From Natronosalvus rutilus (GTDB lineage: Archaea > Halobacteriota > Halobacteria > Halobacteriales > Natrialbaceae): DNA of 64,000 nucleotides. The stretch is from positions 3,391,451 through 3,455,450 of the forward strand of contig NZ_CP100355.1 in NCBI RefSeq assembly GCF_024204665.1. Direction: 5' to 3'. Within the stretch, counting starts at the first letter, position 1. Each line of letters starts with the position of its first letter. A model generated the notes under the pieces. That model was not told the DNA's origin. It saw only the letters and a program-made list of their open reading frames with translations, and did no database searches. Made by a program: the position numbers and the translations under genes. Positions 52,746-61,096 of this stretch are shown in pieces.

Positions 52746-53033
52746 TCACTCGGCCGCCGATTGCGGCGACGATTCAGGTCGCTGCTCGATTTCGAGTTCC
52801 TCGAGGTCCTCGAGGTCGCCCTCGGAACTCGCCCGTTCTATCTTCGATATTTCCTCCGCATAATGGAGGAACGTGTCGACCGAGGCGACAACGACGCGGG
52901 CCTCGACGGTCAGGAGTTCGATCCCGACGACCGAGACGCGCGCCCAGATGTCGATAACGACGCCCTTGTCGAGGATTCGGTCGAGCACTTCGGCGAGACT
53001 CGATGAGTCAGGTCTGCGTTGTGGTGCTGCCAT
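52746..53033 (-). CDS. gvpA: Gas-vesicle structural protein GvpA
   Basis: A 95-residue GvpA, the ribbed wall protein of gas vesicles. [51 protein letters not shown] is almost the invariant haloarchaeal core. The C-terminal tail is acidic and somewhat longer than in Halobacterium. First gene of the mini-operon. A perfect 8-bp inverted repeat lies 33-55 bp upstream. I see no convincing TATA box at the expected place, so expression is uncertain. Confidence 0.95.
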   Translation of the reverse strand: MAAPQRRPDSSSLAEVLDRILDKGVVIDIWARVSVVGIELLTVEARVVVASVDTFLHYAEEISKIERASSEGDLEDLEELEIEQRPESSPQSAAE

Positions 53034-53065
53034 ACAGCCAGACTAGGAACGGGAACGGGGTTCAC

Positions 53066-53088
53066 GGCTTGCACTGCAACTGCAAGCC
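53066..53088. promoter_or_regulatory. Perfect 8-bp inverted repeat upstream of gvpA
   Basis: GGCTTGCA and TGCAAGCC flank a 7-base spacer, 33-55 bp before the gvpA start. It could be an operator in the promoter region or a hairpin in a leader transcript. It also contains the direct repeat CTGCAA. GvpE activator sites in known gvp promoters do not look like this, as far as I can recall. Confidence 0.5.
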
Positions 53089-53194
53089 TATGCGTCGAAC
53101 TCGATACGCGTCTGCGCCCGCCGATTTGAGCCGAATCGTCGCGACCGATGACCGATGAATCGCCTGCATACCGAGTTCCGTTCGCTTACCGGGC

Positions 53195-56014
53195 TCACTG
53201 CGCCCACTCGAGCAACCGCGCGTAGACCGGGTCCGACTCGAGTGCAGCCGGGTCGCCGACCAGCACGAGCGCCCGCTTGGGTCGGGTGAGCGCGACGTTG
53301 ATCCGCCGATAGTCCTCGAAGATTGGCCCCTCGAGGTCGCCGGTCGCCGTAAAGGAGATGACGATCACCTCCTCGCTCGAGCCCTGGAACCGGTCGACGG
53401 TGTCGACCGTGACGTCGGCGGGGACCGCGTTCGAGATGGTCGCGACCTGCGCCCGGAAGGGGGCGATGACGCCGATCTGGCTCCGGTCGAGTCCCGCTCG
53501 CTCGTACGTCTCGATCAGCTCGACGATTCGTTCGGCCTCGACGGCGTCCGTGTATTGCTCGCCGTCGCCCTCGACCGGGACGAATGCGACGGGGTCGCGA
53601 AGGGCGTCAGGGAGGGCATCGCGGGAAACGCCCGCCAGGTCGTCGAGCGTCCGGCCGGCCACCTCGGCCGTCGCCGGGCGCAACGCGCCGTCGTAGAACT
53701 CCCGCGAGGCGAACGACTGGATGCGCTGGTTCATCCGGTACTGGCGATCGAGCATCACGCCGGCGTCGGGGTGGAGGTCGACGAGGCGTTCGAACAGCGA
53801 GGTCGAGAGGTCGTTCTCTGCGCGCACGACCGGCGGCAACTGCTCGTGATCGCCGACGAGCACGAACCGGTCGGCGAGTTCGATGGCAGCGTACGTCCCC
53901 GGTTCGGTGAGCTGGGCCGCCTCGTCGACTAGCGCCACGTCGAACGACTGCTCGGCCATCACTCGAGAACCGCACGAGGCCGTCGTCGCCGCGACGACCT
54001 GCGCGCCCTGGAGTTCCTCGAGTCGTTTCTCGGGGTCGCCCGATCGCTCGAGGCGATAGCTCTGCATGTCCTCACGGACGCCACTCTCGCTGCCGACCCG
54101 GACGACGGTGTTGGGGTCGATGTCTGCCTCGTCGAACGACTCGAGCACGGCCTCGAGCGCGTTGTCCACGGCGCGGTTGGTAAAGGCCGACAGCAGGACG
54201 CGCTCGCCGCGTTCGACCATCTCGGTGACTGCCCGGGCGATGGTGTACGTCTTCCCGGTCCCCGGCGGGCCGTGGATCAGCGCGCAGTCCCGGGCGCCGA
54301 CGGCCTTTCGCACCGCTTCGTCCTGGGCCGCGTTATTGTCGACGAACGTCTCCTCGAGGTCGTCGAACTCTGGATCGACGCGACCGAAGAGTACGTCCTT
54401 CCGTCGCTGGTCGCCCTTCAGCAGGGCGTCGTGCAGCGCCGTCAGCAGGCGGTCGGTCGTGAGTTCGGATGGGTAGATGTCCAGCCGAGTCACCGCGACG
54501 GGTTCGTCGGCGGTCAGGACGACCTCCTCGTCCAGCCGTTCGATGCGGGCGAGTTCGGCCTCTCCGCGAACGGGATGGCCGTCGCTCGCGAGCACCAGGT
54601 CGCCCTCGCGGATCTTCGAGGTCGCCGGCGTGCGCTGGCGTGCGCGCAACTCCCAGCGCCCGCCCTCGAGTTCGCGCATTTCTTCGAACTCGAGGTCGAT
54701 GATCGCCCGGTCGTCGTCGGCGCGCTCCTCGGCGGTCTGTTCCCAGAGTTTGGCGTACTCCCGATGGACCTCGCGGCGTTCCTCCTCGATGGCGCGATAG
54801 AAGCGATCGAAGTGCTCGAGTTCCTCGTCGGGGAGCGCCTGGCCGATGGACCCGGCCTTCGACTCCTGGTCCAGGCGCCCGGAGACGACCATGCAGGTGT
54901 CGCGCTCGAAGCAGTACTCGCACTTCGCGTCCGCTTCCTTTCCAGTCGGGATCGACCCCGACATCTCCATCGCTGCGATCTCGTTTCGCAGGCGGACGAC
55001 GTACTTCAGCAGACCTGCCCCCATCGAGAAGTCCTTCGCGGGCGTGAGGTCGCCGGTCTCCTCGTCTCGCTCGAGCGCGGAGTTCTTGGTGTAGAGCAGA
55101 GTTCCGGTATCGACGGGGTCGCCGTGTTCCTCGAGCAGGAGGGCGTAGCAGGCCGCCTGCACCTTGTCCTTGAACCGGGGTTCCTTCCGGAGGTTCTTTC
55201 CGGTCTTGAGTTCGACGGGAGCCCCGCGGCGGATGGCGTCGGCCCGCCCACGGATGCCGAAGGTTTCGCTGATGAGCAACTGCTCGGAGCGCCACTCGTT
55301 TGCTTCGGGGGCGAACGATTGAGACGAGTTGTCGGCAGTGGTCGCCCCATCTTCGGCGGCAGCAGCCGCCCCATCACCACCCGTAAGCCGACCCTGCTCG
55401 AGCCATCCCTCGATGGCCGCGGCGTTCTTCCGGACGTCCTCCTCGACTGTTGCGGGCGACTCGCCGAGCAGGCCCAATTCGAGGCCGCGGTCGTCGATCC
55501 GTTCGTCGATCGCGGCCTCGAGGTCACGACCCCGGAGCAGATCGCCGAACACCTCGTGGACGATGGTCCCCTTGACCACCGGGTAGTTGAGCGGGACGCC
55601 CGAGAGCTTGTTCAGGTAGTACAGTCGAGGACACTCGACCCAGTTGCGAATAGCCGTCACGTTCACGAGGAAGCTCGGTTCAACGACGACGTAGGACTCT
55701 TTCGTCGTCGAGTACTGTGTCTCCCCCTGGTACTCACCCTCCTCGGCGTTCGTGACCAGCAGTTCCATCCCCGGCTCGAGGCGCTCGGCGGATTCGGTCC
55801 ACTTGCCCCAGCAGGTGACCGTGACCGTGGCCGAAGCGTCGTCCGCTTCATCTGCATCGGCCGCTACACCCGTGTTGGCTACTGCCTCGGAACCCGTCTC
55901 CTCGCTCTCGAGCGACTCCACGCGAACGGGCACCTCCGCGAGTTCGCTCTCGCCGTAACTCGTCGACACCGTTCGGATCGACACCTCGCCGGCGACGGTT
56001 CCGCGTACGTTCAC
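53195..56014 (-). CDS. Dna2-like nuclease-helicase (Cas4-like nuclease plus SF1B helicase)
   Basis: A 939-residue fusion. An N-terminal OB-like part precedes a PD-(D/E)xK nuclease of the Cas4/RecB type (ECPRLYYLNKL, HEVFGDLL, PVELKTGKN) with four cysteines for an Fe-S cluster (CPR and CEYCFERDTC). The helicase part has Walker A GPPGTGKTYT near 580, DEAAQ and DRFQGSSEEVIVISF, the UvrD/Dna2/Upf1 SF1B pattern. It probably processes flaps or double-strand break ends. An Ala/Asp-rich insert lies between nuclease parts at about 215-240. It stands just upstream of the gvp genes on the same strand. Confidence 0.9.
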   Translation of the reverse strand: MNVRGTVAGEVSIRTVSTSYGESELAEVPVRVESLESEETGSEAVANTGVAADADEADDASATVTVTCWGKWTESAERLEPGMELLVTNAEEGEYQGETQYSTTKESYVVVEPSFLVNVTAIRNWVECPRLYYLNKLSGVPLNYPVVKGTIVHEVFGDLLRGRDLEAAIDERIDDRGLELGLLGESPATVEEDVRKNAAAIEGWLEQGRLTGGDGAAAAAEDGATTADNSSQSFAPEANEWRSEQLLISETFGIRGRADAIRRGAPVELKTGKNLRKEPRFKDKVQAACYALLLEEHGDPVDTGTLLYTKNSALERDEETGDLTPAKDFSMGAGLLKYVVRLRNEIAAMEMSGSIPTGKEADAKCEYCFERDTCMVVSGRLDQESKAGSIGQALPDEELEHFDRFYRAIEEERREVHREYAKLWEQTAEERADDDRAIIDLEFEEMRELEGGRWELRARQRTPATSKIREGDLVLASDGHPVRGEAELARIERLDEEVVLTADEPVAVTRLDIYPSELTTDRLLTALHDALLKGDQRRKDVLFGRVDPEFDDLEETFVDNNAAQDEAVRKAVGARDCALIHGPPGTGKTYTIARAVTEMVERGERVLLSAFTNRAVDNALEAVLESFDEADIDPNTVVRVGSESGVREDMQSYRLERSGDPEKRLEELQGAQVVAATTASCGSRVMAEQSFDVALVDEAAQLTEPGTYAAIELADRFVLVGDHEQLPPVVRAENDLSTSLFERLVDLHPDAGVMLDRQYRMNQRIQSFASREFYDGALRPATAEVAGRTLDDLAGVSRDALPDALRDPVAFVPVEGDGEQYTDAVEAERIVELIETYERAGLDRSQIGVIAPFRAQVATISNAVPADVTVDTVDRFQGSSEEVIVISFTATGDLEGPIFEDYRRINVALTRPKRALVLVGDPAALESDPVYARLLEWAQ

Positions 56015-56217
56015 GGCTATTCTGACGGACCCGGGAGGGAAAAACGCTATCGGTCGCTCTCGCGTCGTCCCACGATCGTTTCCGGTCCGGAAACACCGTA
56101 TTACCGGAGTAGTTGCCCACAGAAGGCCGTAACGGTAGAACGGGCTTTTGTCGATCCTCGCCGACCGACGAGACCGTGAGACAGTCGAATCGACGAGCGC
56201 CCACCCCGCTCGAGATC

Positions 56218-56688
56218 ATGGCCGATCGCCACGCCGAATCGACCGGGAGCCATCGAACCATGGAGCGTGACCCACGCGACGAGTCGACCCAGATCGCGAA
56301 CGAAGAGCGACGGAAACAGACGCCGGTTCTGAGCGCGATCATCGCCGGACTGGGGCTCTGGGTCGCGCTCTCGGGACTCCTCCTCGACGCGGGAGCGACG
56401 ACGACTGCGGTCACGAACAACCTCCTCGTCGGCCTCGTCATCGCACTCGCCGCCGGATACAACTACTATCGCGTCCGAAACGACGTCCCGCTAAGCCCGG
56501 TCGTCGCCTCTCTGGTCGCCATCCTCGGCCTCTGGCTGATCGTCACGGCTCCCGCCCTCGGAATGGTCGGCGCGCTATTCTGGAGTACGTTCGCCGGTGG
56601 CATCCTCGTCGTCGGTCTCTCGGGCTGGACCGTCTACTCGGCTCGAGATGCACGAACCGTAACCGGGGATGTTCGGTCGCGGTTCTGA
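56218..56688 (+). CDS. SPW-repeat membrane protein
   Basis: A 156-residue four-helix membrane protein. Two SPW-type repeats are visible as GLGLWVALSGLLLDAG and ILGLWLIVTAPAL, each the start of a helix pair. A polar N-terminal tail of about 45 residues precedes them. The role of the family is unknown. Start chosen at ATG 56218; MERDPRDES 14 codons later is possible. It converges with a small membrane protein gene. Confidence 0.72.
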   Translation: MADRHAESTGSHRTMERDPRDESTQIANEERRKQTPVLSAIIAGLGLWVALSGLLLDAGATTTAVTNNLLVGLVIALAAGYNYYRVRNDVPLSPVVASLVAILGLWLIVTAPALGMVGALFWSTFAGGILVVGLSGWTVYSARDARTVTGDVRSRF

Positions 56689-56697
56689 GCCCGAGAC

Positions 56698-56761
56698 ACG
56701 GCTCGAGGAACATTCGTTCGATCCGAGTTACGGTTCGAGGGAGGCTCGTTCGACTTCGACT
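56698..56761. repeat. Two degenerate 32-bp direct repeats between convergent stops
   Basis: Two 32-bp units beginning ACGG(C/T)TCGAGG match well over the first 24 positions (19 of 24) and diverge after. They cover the stop codon of the minus-strand gene at 56728. Confidence 0.5.
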
Positions 56762-56988
56762 TCGAGTCGCCGCCGTCGATGGGTCGCCTCGAGAAAGCCG
56801 GCGGCGACGGCGGCGAACGCGCCCATGACGATCGCGAAGCCGATAGCGGGGAGGAGCGGTCCGTCGGTGATCACCCCGATCGCGAGCTGGGCGACCGCGA
56901 GGACCACCGGTGTGACGACGACGAGCGCGGTTTCGACGGGTGCGGTTCGAAACAGTTCCGTCAACGCGAATGTATCGATTGCGGGCAT
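56728..56988 (-). CDS. 86-residue two-helix membrane protein
   Basis: Starts MPAIDTFALTELFRTAP, followed by two hydrophobic helices (about 18-40 and 44-68) and a basic, charged C-terminus (ATHRRRRLEVEVERASLEP). I do not recognise the family. An upstream extension of 21 codons is open but unlike the core. It is divergent from the gene at 57178 with 189 bp between. Confidence 0.6.
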   Translation of the reverse strand: MPAIDTFALTELFRTAPVETALVVVTPVVLAVAQLAIGVITDGPLLPAIGFAIVMGAFAAVAAGFLEATHRRRRLEVEVERASLEP

Positions 56989-57177
56989 ACGAAATCCGTT
57001 CTTACCGGAGTCCGGAACGGGGGTTTCGTAGCTCTTGTGGTTCTCGAGCAATCCCGAAACCGATCACGAGACGGCGGTTCAATCCCGCGTTTGTCTGGAA
57101 ACGTCGTCTTACGCGGCAGACGGGGCGCGGGTCGCCCCGACCGATACGTATTTTCTTCCTGGCGCGAATCCTCGAGT

Positions 57178-57729
57178 ATGCGGATCCGTGACTGGCAGGA
57201 CGTACTCGAGGACGTCGTCGAACGGAACGTCGACCCCGAGGGCTGGCGCGCGGTCGCCGGCGACCGGGCCCGCGGGGTTGGGGAAGATATGTACCTCGCT
57301 CACCCCCGTGTCGGACTGTTCGTCCTGAAGACGTACGCGAAAAATCCCTACGAGGTCAGGGGCGTCGGGAGCCGAGTCGCCCGCCGCCTGGACGACGAGA
57401 TCGGCTCGTACCTCCCCGACGAGGAGACGCCCAGCCGGTTCGCCGTCCAGTCCCCACCGGAGGACGAGGACCACGCCCAGTCGGTCGCCAGACGCCTCGA
57501 GACCGTCGTCCAAACGCACGCCGACGCGCCCACGCGGCCACAGGACTTCTTCGACGACGTGATGGGCGCCCTCGAGAGCCCCGCGTTCGGGCCGATGGCC
57601 TACGATCAGTACGACCGCCCCGACGAACTCGAGGGACTGTCCGACGAGTTCGAGGACGCCGAGAAGTTGCTGGACGCGGAACTCGAGGATCTGATCGAGG
57701 AGGACGCGGTCGATCGCGGGTTCATGTAG
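57178..57729 (+). CDS. Conserved haloarchaeal hypothetical protein
   Basis: A 183-residue soluble acidic protein. MRIRDWQDVLEDVVERNVDPEGWRAVAGDRARGVGEDMYLAHPRVGLFVLKTYAKNP-like opening suggests a compact alpha/beta fold with a Gly-Glu-Asp turn, and the C-terminal 50 residues are acidic helices. No motif points to a reaction. The ATG at 57178 follows a TACGTATTTTC promoter-like stretch; the long open frame upstream is not coding. Confidence 0.68.
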   Translation: MRIRDWQDVLEDVVERNVDPEGWRAVAGDRARGVGEDMYLAHPRVGLFVLKTYAKNPYEVRGVGSRVARRLDDEIGSYLPDEETPSRFAVQSPPEDEDHAQSVARRLETVVQTHADAPTRPQDFFDDVMGALESPAFGPMAYDQYDRPDELEGLSDEFEDAEKLLDAELEDLIEEDAVDRGFM

Positions 57730-57753
57730 CGAGCGTCGTCGTCGTTCCACGTG

Positions 57754-57828
57754 ACGCTTGGCGAGTACGCTCGAGGAGACGTCTAGCAAGAACGCTCGAG
57801 GAGAACGCCTGACGAGCATAATCGACGA
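57754..57828. repeat. Three degenerate 25-bp repeats between convergent stops
   Basis: Units at 57754-57778 and 57779-57803 share 20 of 25 bases including ACGCTCGAGGAG; a third, 57804-57828, is more divergent. They fill most of the 127-bp gap between the convergent genes ending at 57729 and 57857. Confidence 0.65.
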
Positions 57829-57856
57829 ATACACTCGACGATATCGAGCCCGTCCG

Positions 57857-59182
57857 TCAATCGGTCGTCACGGTCTCCTCCGGCCCGCCGTCTGCAGGCG
57901 CGTCGGCCCACGCCCCGTCCGCGAGGTCGATCGCGCCAGTCCACTTGGCGACGACCGACGAGACCGCGAGGTCGCCGGTGACGTTATTCGTCGTCGCGAT
58001 CCGACCGAGGATCGGATCGACGCCCGCGACGAAGCCGACGATCTCGAGTGGCAAGCCGAGCGCGTTCAGGATGACGGTGAGCATAATGAGCCCAGCCCCG
58101 GGGACGCCAGCCGTCCCGATGCTGATCAGGATCACCGTGAAGAGGACGAGCACCTGCTCGCCCAGTCCCAGCGAGATGCCGACCATGTTAGCGGCAAAGA
58201 CGGCCGTCACCGCCTGCCGGATCGCCGCGCCGTCCATATTGATCGTCGCCCCGAGGGGCAACCCGAAGCCGTACACCGACTCGTCGATTCGCAGGTTCTC
58301 TTCGGCGTCCGTGATCGAGACGGGCAAGGTGGCGGTCGAAGAACGGGTCGTGAACGCCATCAACATGGCATCTTTCGCCCCATTAAGGAAGTCAAGCGGC
58401 GACTGTCCGAGAATCCCGATCGTCATCACGCCGAGATAGGTGACGGTCATGTGGATCACGATCCCCACCGCGATGACGCCCACAAGCGCGCCGAGTTGCA
58501 CGATCGCACCGAGTCCCTCGGTCCCGATCGACGCAGCCATCAGCGCGAAGACGCCGACGACGCCGTACTCCAGGACGCCCCAGATGATCTTGAACAGCGC
58601 CTGCGTTCCGGCCTCGATGAACGCGAAGAAGCCGCCGATCGCCCCCTCGACGGACTCGTCGCTTGTGGCCTCGCGGACCGACGTCAGCGCAAGCCCGAAG
58701 ACGATCACGAAGAAGATCGTCGCGAGGATGTCGCCCTCCACCATCGCCCCGAGCGGGTTCTCCGGGACGATCCCCAGCAGGACCTCCGTGACCGTCGGTG
58801 GCTCGGCCTCTCGAGCCTCGCCACCGGTCAACTCCACGCCGGTGCCGGGGTTGAACAGGTTCGCGACCGCGAGGCCGATGACGGCCGCGACGGTTGTCGT
58901 TGCGATGTAGAGCCCGACCGTGAGTCCACCGACCTTGCCCAGCCGAGACGGCGTCAGCTTGCGGATCCCGCCGAGCAGCGTGAAGACGATGATGGGGATG
59001 ATGAGCATCTCGAGGAGACGCAAGAAGAGATCCCCCAGCGGGCTGAGAACGCCTGCTCGCTCCCCGGCGACCGCGCCGAGAGCGGTGCCGAGGACGAACG
59101 CGACGGCGATGCGGTAGATGAGTGGGACGGATCGATACGTGCTCCACAGGCGCCGGTGGAGCGGCGCGCGGGTCTGGCTCAT
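57857..59182 (-). CDS. Dicarboxylate/amino-acid:cation symporter (DAACS family)
   Basis: A 441-residue glutamate-transporter homologue with about eight helices and two re-entrant loops. The HP1 tip reads TRSSTATLP (the SSS-like motif), TM7 has the NMDG sodium motif (GATINMDGAAI), and HP2 contains GTAGVPGAGLIM. The Asp/Arg residues that select Asp/Glu versus dicarboxylates cannot be settled from family memory alone. The C-terminal tail is acidic. It is convergent with the hypothetical gene at 57178. Confidence 0.92.
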   Translation of the reverse strand: MSQTRAPLHRRLWSTYRSVPLIYRIAVAFVLGTALGAVAGERAGVLSPLGDLFLRLLEMLIIPIIVFTLLGGIRKLTPSRLGKVGGLTVGLYIATTTVAAVIGLAVANLFNPGTGVELTGGEAREAEPPTVTEVLLGIVPENPLGAMVEGDILATIFFVIVFGLALTSVREATSDESVEGAIGGFFAFIEAGTQALFKIIWGVLEYGVVGVFALMAASIGTEGLGAIVQLGALVGVIAVGIVIHMTVTYLGVMTIGILGQSPLDFLNGAKDAMLMAFTTRSSTATLPVSITDAEENLRIDESVYGFGLPLGATINMDGAAIRQAVTAVFAANMVGISLGLGEQVLVLFTVILISIGTAGVPGAGLIMLTVILNALGLPLEIVGFVAGVDPILGRIATTNNVTGDLAVSSVVAKWTGAIDLADGAWADAPADGGPEETVTTD

Positions 59183-59403
59183 TGGCTTCGTTTCTAGCTG
59201 AGGCTATCAATCGGTGTCGCTGTCGGTGAGATTCTCCGCCACCTGTGACGGTGAACGCCACGGGAGCCTACTACCGCGGTTCACTCCGCTGCACAAAGAG
59301 TCACTCACTACTACGCGTAAAAAGCCCTTGAGCGTTACGGTGGTTTTGAACGGTACCGTCACACCTTGTACCCCTCGGATTCAACGGATACACGGATAAC
59401 ACG

Positions 59404-60063
59404 ATGCATACGCTGTTTCCCACGTGCCTCGAGACGGACCGACTGATTTTCGAACGAATCAGCCACGAAACTGTCGACCCGTTCGAATTGTACGCGTTCG
59501 TGAGCCGAGACGACTGGCAGACCGATGCGACCGAACACATGCCGTGGTTCCGGCTCCAGCGACTCGATCAGGTCGCCGAGTTCATCGACCGGGCCGAACA
59601 GCAGTGGGCCGACCGCGAGCGGGCGCGATACCTCCTTAGATCGAACGACGAAGGTGGCGAAATCGTCGGGACCACGGCCTACAAACCCGAGTGGGACGCC
59701 CGCCGTGCCGGATCGGATATCGTCCTCGCACCGGCGTACTGGGGCCGCAAGTACGGCCTCGAGCGGGCATCCGCGTTCGTCGAACTGACATTCGAGCGGT
59801 ACGACCTCGAGGCGTTTTACACGACCTGCGCCGCCGACAACGAACCGTCCCGACGGATGATCGAGAAGTACGTAGAGAAGTACGGTGGCCGCCACGAGGG
59901 ACTACTGCGCCAGCACTCGCCGCGGCCAGACGGGACGGTGACCGATCAGCATCGATTCACCATCGTGCGAGCAGAGTACGAGGATGTGACAACGGAACTC
60001 GAGACGCTCGATTTCGACGTCGAATGGGAGATGCCACCGCCTCGAGGCAGTTCCAGCGAATAA
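59404..60063 (+). CDS. GNAT acetyltransferase (RimJ/RimL type)
   Basis: A 219-residue GNAT protein. LETDRLIFERI is the typical N-terminal strand, APAYWGRKYGLERASAFVEL contains the acetyl-CoA binding (Q/R-x-x-G-x-G/A-like) loop, and TCAADNEPSRRMIEKYV is the RimJ/L C-terminal motif. A C-terminal extension of about 30 residues is acidic. It probably acetylates N-termini or small molecules; the target is unknown. The promoter may be the modest AT-rich stretch near 59380. Confidence 0.88.
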   Translation: MHTLFPTCLETDRLIFERISHETVDPFELYAFVSRDDWQTDATEHMPWFRLQRLDQVAEFIDRAEQQWADRERARYLLRSNDEGGEIVGTTAYKPEWDARRAGSDIVLAPAYWGRKYGLERASAFVELTFERYDLEAFYTTCAADNEPSRRMIEKYVEKYGGRHEGLLRQHSPRPDGTVTDQHRFTIVRAEYEDVTTELETLDFDVEWEMPPPRGSSSE

Positions 60064-60223
60064 TTCAATAATTATAGTATAACATTACAGGAGATATATT
60101 AATAGGTTACCTGCGTTCGAACGACGTTCCGTCTGACCGTGGGGCTGGGAGGCAGTGAGGCGGTGGCGGTTGCAAGCCCAACGACCTTTTGGGCGAACCG
60201 TCAACCACGAACTGGTGAAGCCT

Positions 60224-60448
60224 ATGTCCGAAGAGACAGATCACGGCCGAGACGTCGAGCTGGCCAAAGAGGATCCCGAGGCGGACGAGGACGAAGAACT
60301 CACCGAGGAGGAAAAAGAGGCCCGTCGTCGACGAGCCGAAGAGGAGCGAAAAGACGACATCGAGCACGGCTCGACCGAGCGCGAGAACGAGGCGCTCGAG
60401 CAGGAGAACCCGGACAATCACCGGGACGAACCGCCACACAACAGCTAA
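60224..60448 (+). CDS. Small highly charged haloarchaeal protein
   Basis: A 74-residue protein composed almost entirely of Glu, Asp, Arg, Lys and Asn, with no hydrophobic core. It probably forms one long charged helix (LTEEEKEARRRRAEEERKDDI). Such proteins are conserved in haloarchaea, but I know no function. The start at MSEETDH is chosen; the frame upstream is Arg-rich and unlike coding sequence. Confidence 0.6.
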   Translation: MSEETDHGRDVELAKEDPEADEDEELTEEEKEARRRRAEEERKDDIEHGSTERENEALEQENPDNHRDEPPHNS

Positions 60449-60637
60449 CGGCTACCAGCCACCGACGAACAGCGACGTACCACTCCGCCACCACCAACCA
60501 GGCCCGCCGCTCGAGAGAGCCAACAGCCATTTCGACGCCGCACCGTTCGGTTACGCGTTGCGAATCGCTCGAGCCATCTGCTCGCTAAAACTCGCAGATA
60601 ACGGTACCTCTTTTACTCGCCCACGCTACGCTCGAGT

Positions 60638-61060
60638 ATGACCACGCTCGGGCTGGTGATCGCCCAGTTCAATCGCCCGATCACCGAACGGATGGAGGAC
60701 GCCGCACTCGAGGCCGCCGAGGCCGCCGAAGCCGACGTGTACGACGTGGTGTCGGTCCCCGGTGTCTACGACGCGCCGCTGGCCGCCGATCGACTCGCCC
60801 GCCTCGAGGCCGTCGACGCCGTCGTCGTGATCGGGACGGTCATCACCGGCGACACCGACCACGACCAGGTGATCACCGACGCCGCCGCTGGCCGTCTGGC
60901 CGACGTCAGTCTCGAGCGTGACACCCCAGTTACCCTCGGCGTCACGGGCCCCGGCATGTCCGCCGCGGAGGCCCGCGAGCGCGTCGAAAATGCCGCGAAG
61001 GCCGTCGATGGAGCGCTCGCCCTCGTCGAGGAACTGCCAGCAGACGAACCAGCCGACTGA
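60638..61060 (+). CDS. ribH: 6,7-dimethyl-8-ribityllumazine synthase
   Basis: A 140-residue lumazine synthase. AQFNRPITERM forms the N-terminal substrate loop, VPGVYDAPLAADRL is the conserved P-G-(A/V)-(F/Y)-(E/D) motif, and GTVITGDTDHDQVI contains the catalytic His. It catalyses the penultimate step to riboflavin. Length is normal for archaeal members. The aminotransferase follows after 36 bp, and ribL (FAD synthase) is about 1.6 kb downstream on the opposite strand. Confidence 0.95.
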   Translation: MTTLGLVIAQFNRPITERMEDAALEAAEAAEADVYDVVSVPGVYDAPLAADRLARLEAVDAVVVIGTVITGDTDHDQVITDAAAGRLADVSLERDTPVTLGVTGPGMSAAEARERVENAAKAVDGALALVEELPADEPAD

Positions 61061-61096
61061 CGGACAGCGAAACCCACCACAGCCAAACCCACAGCC

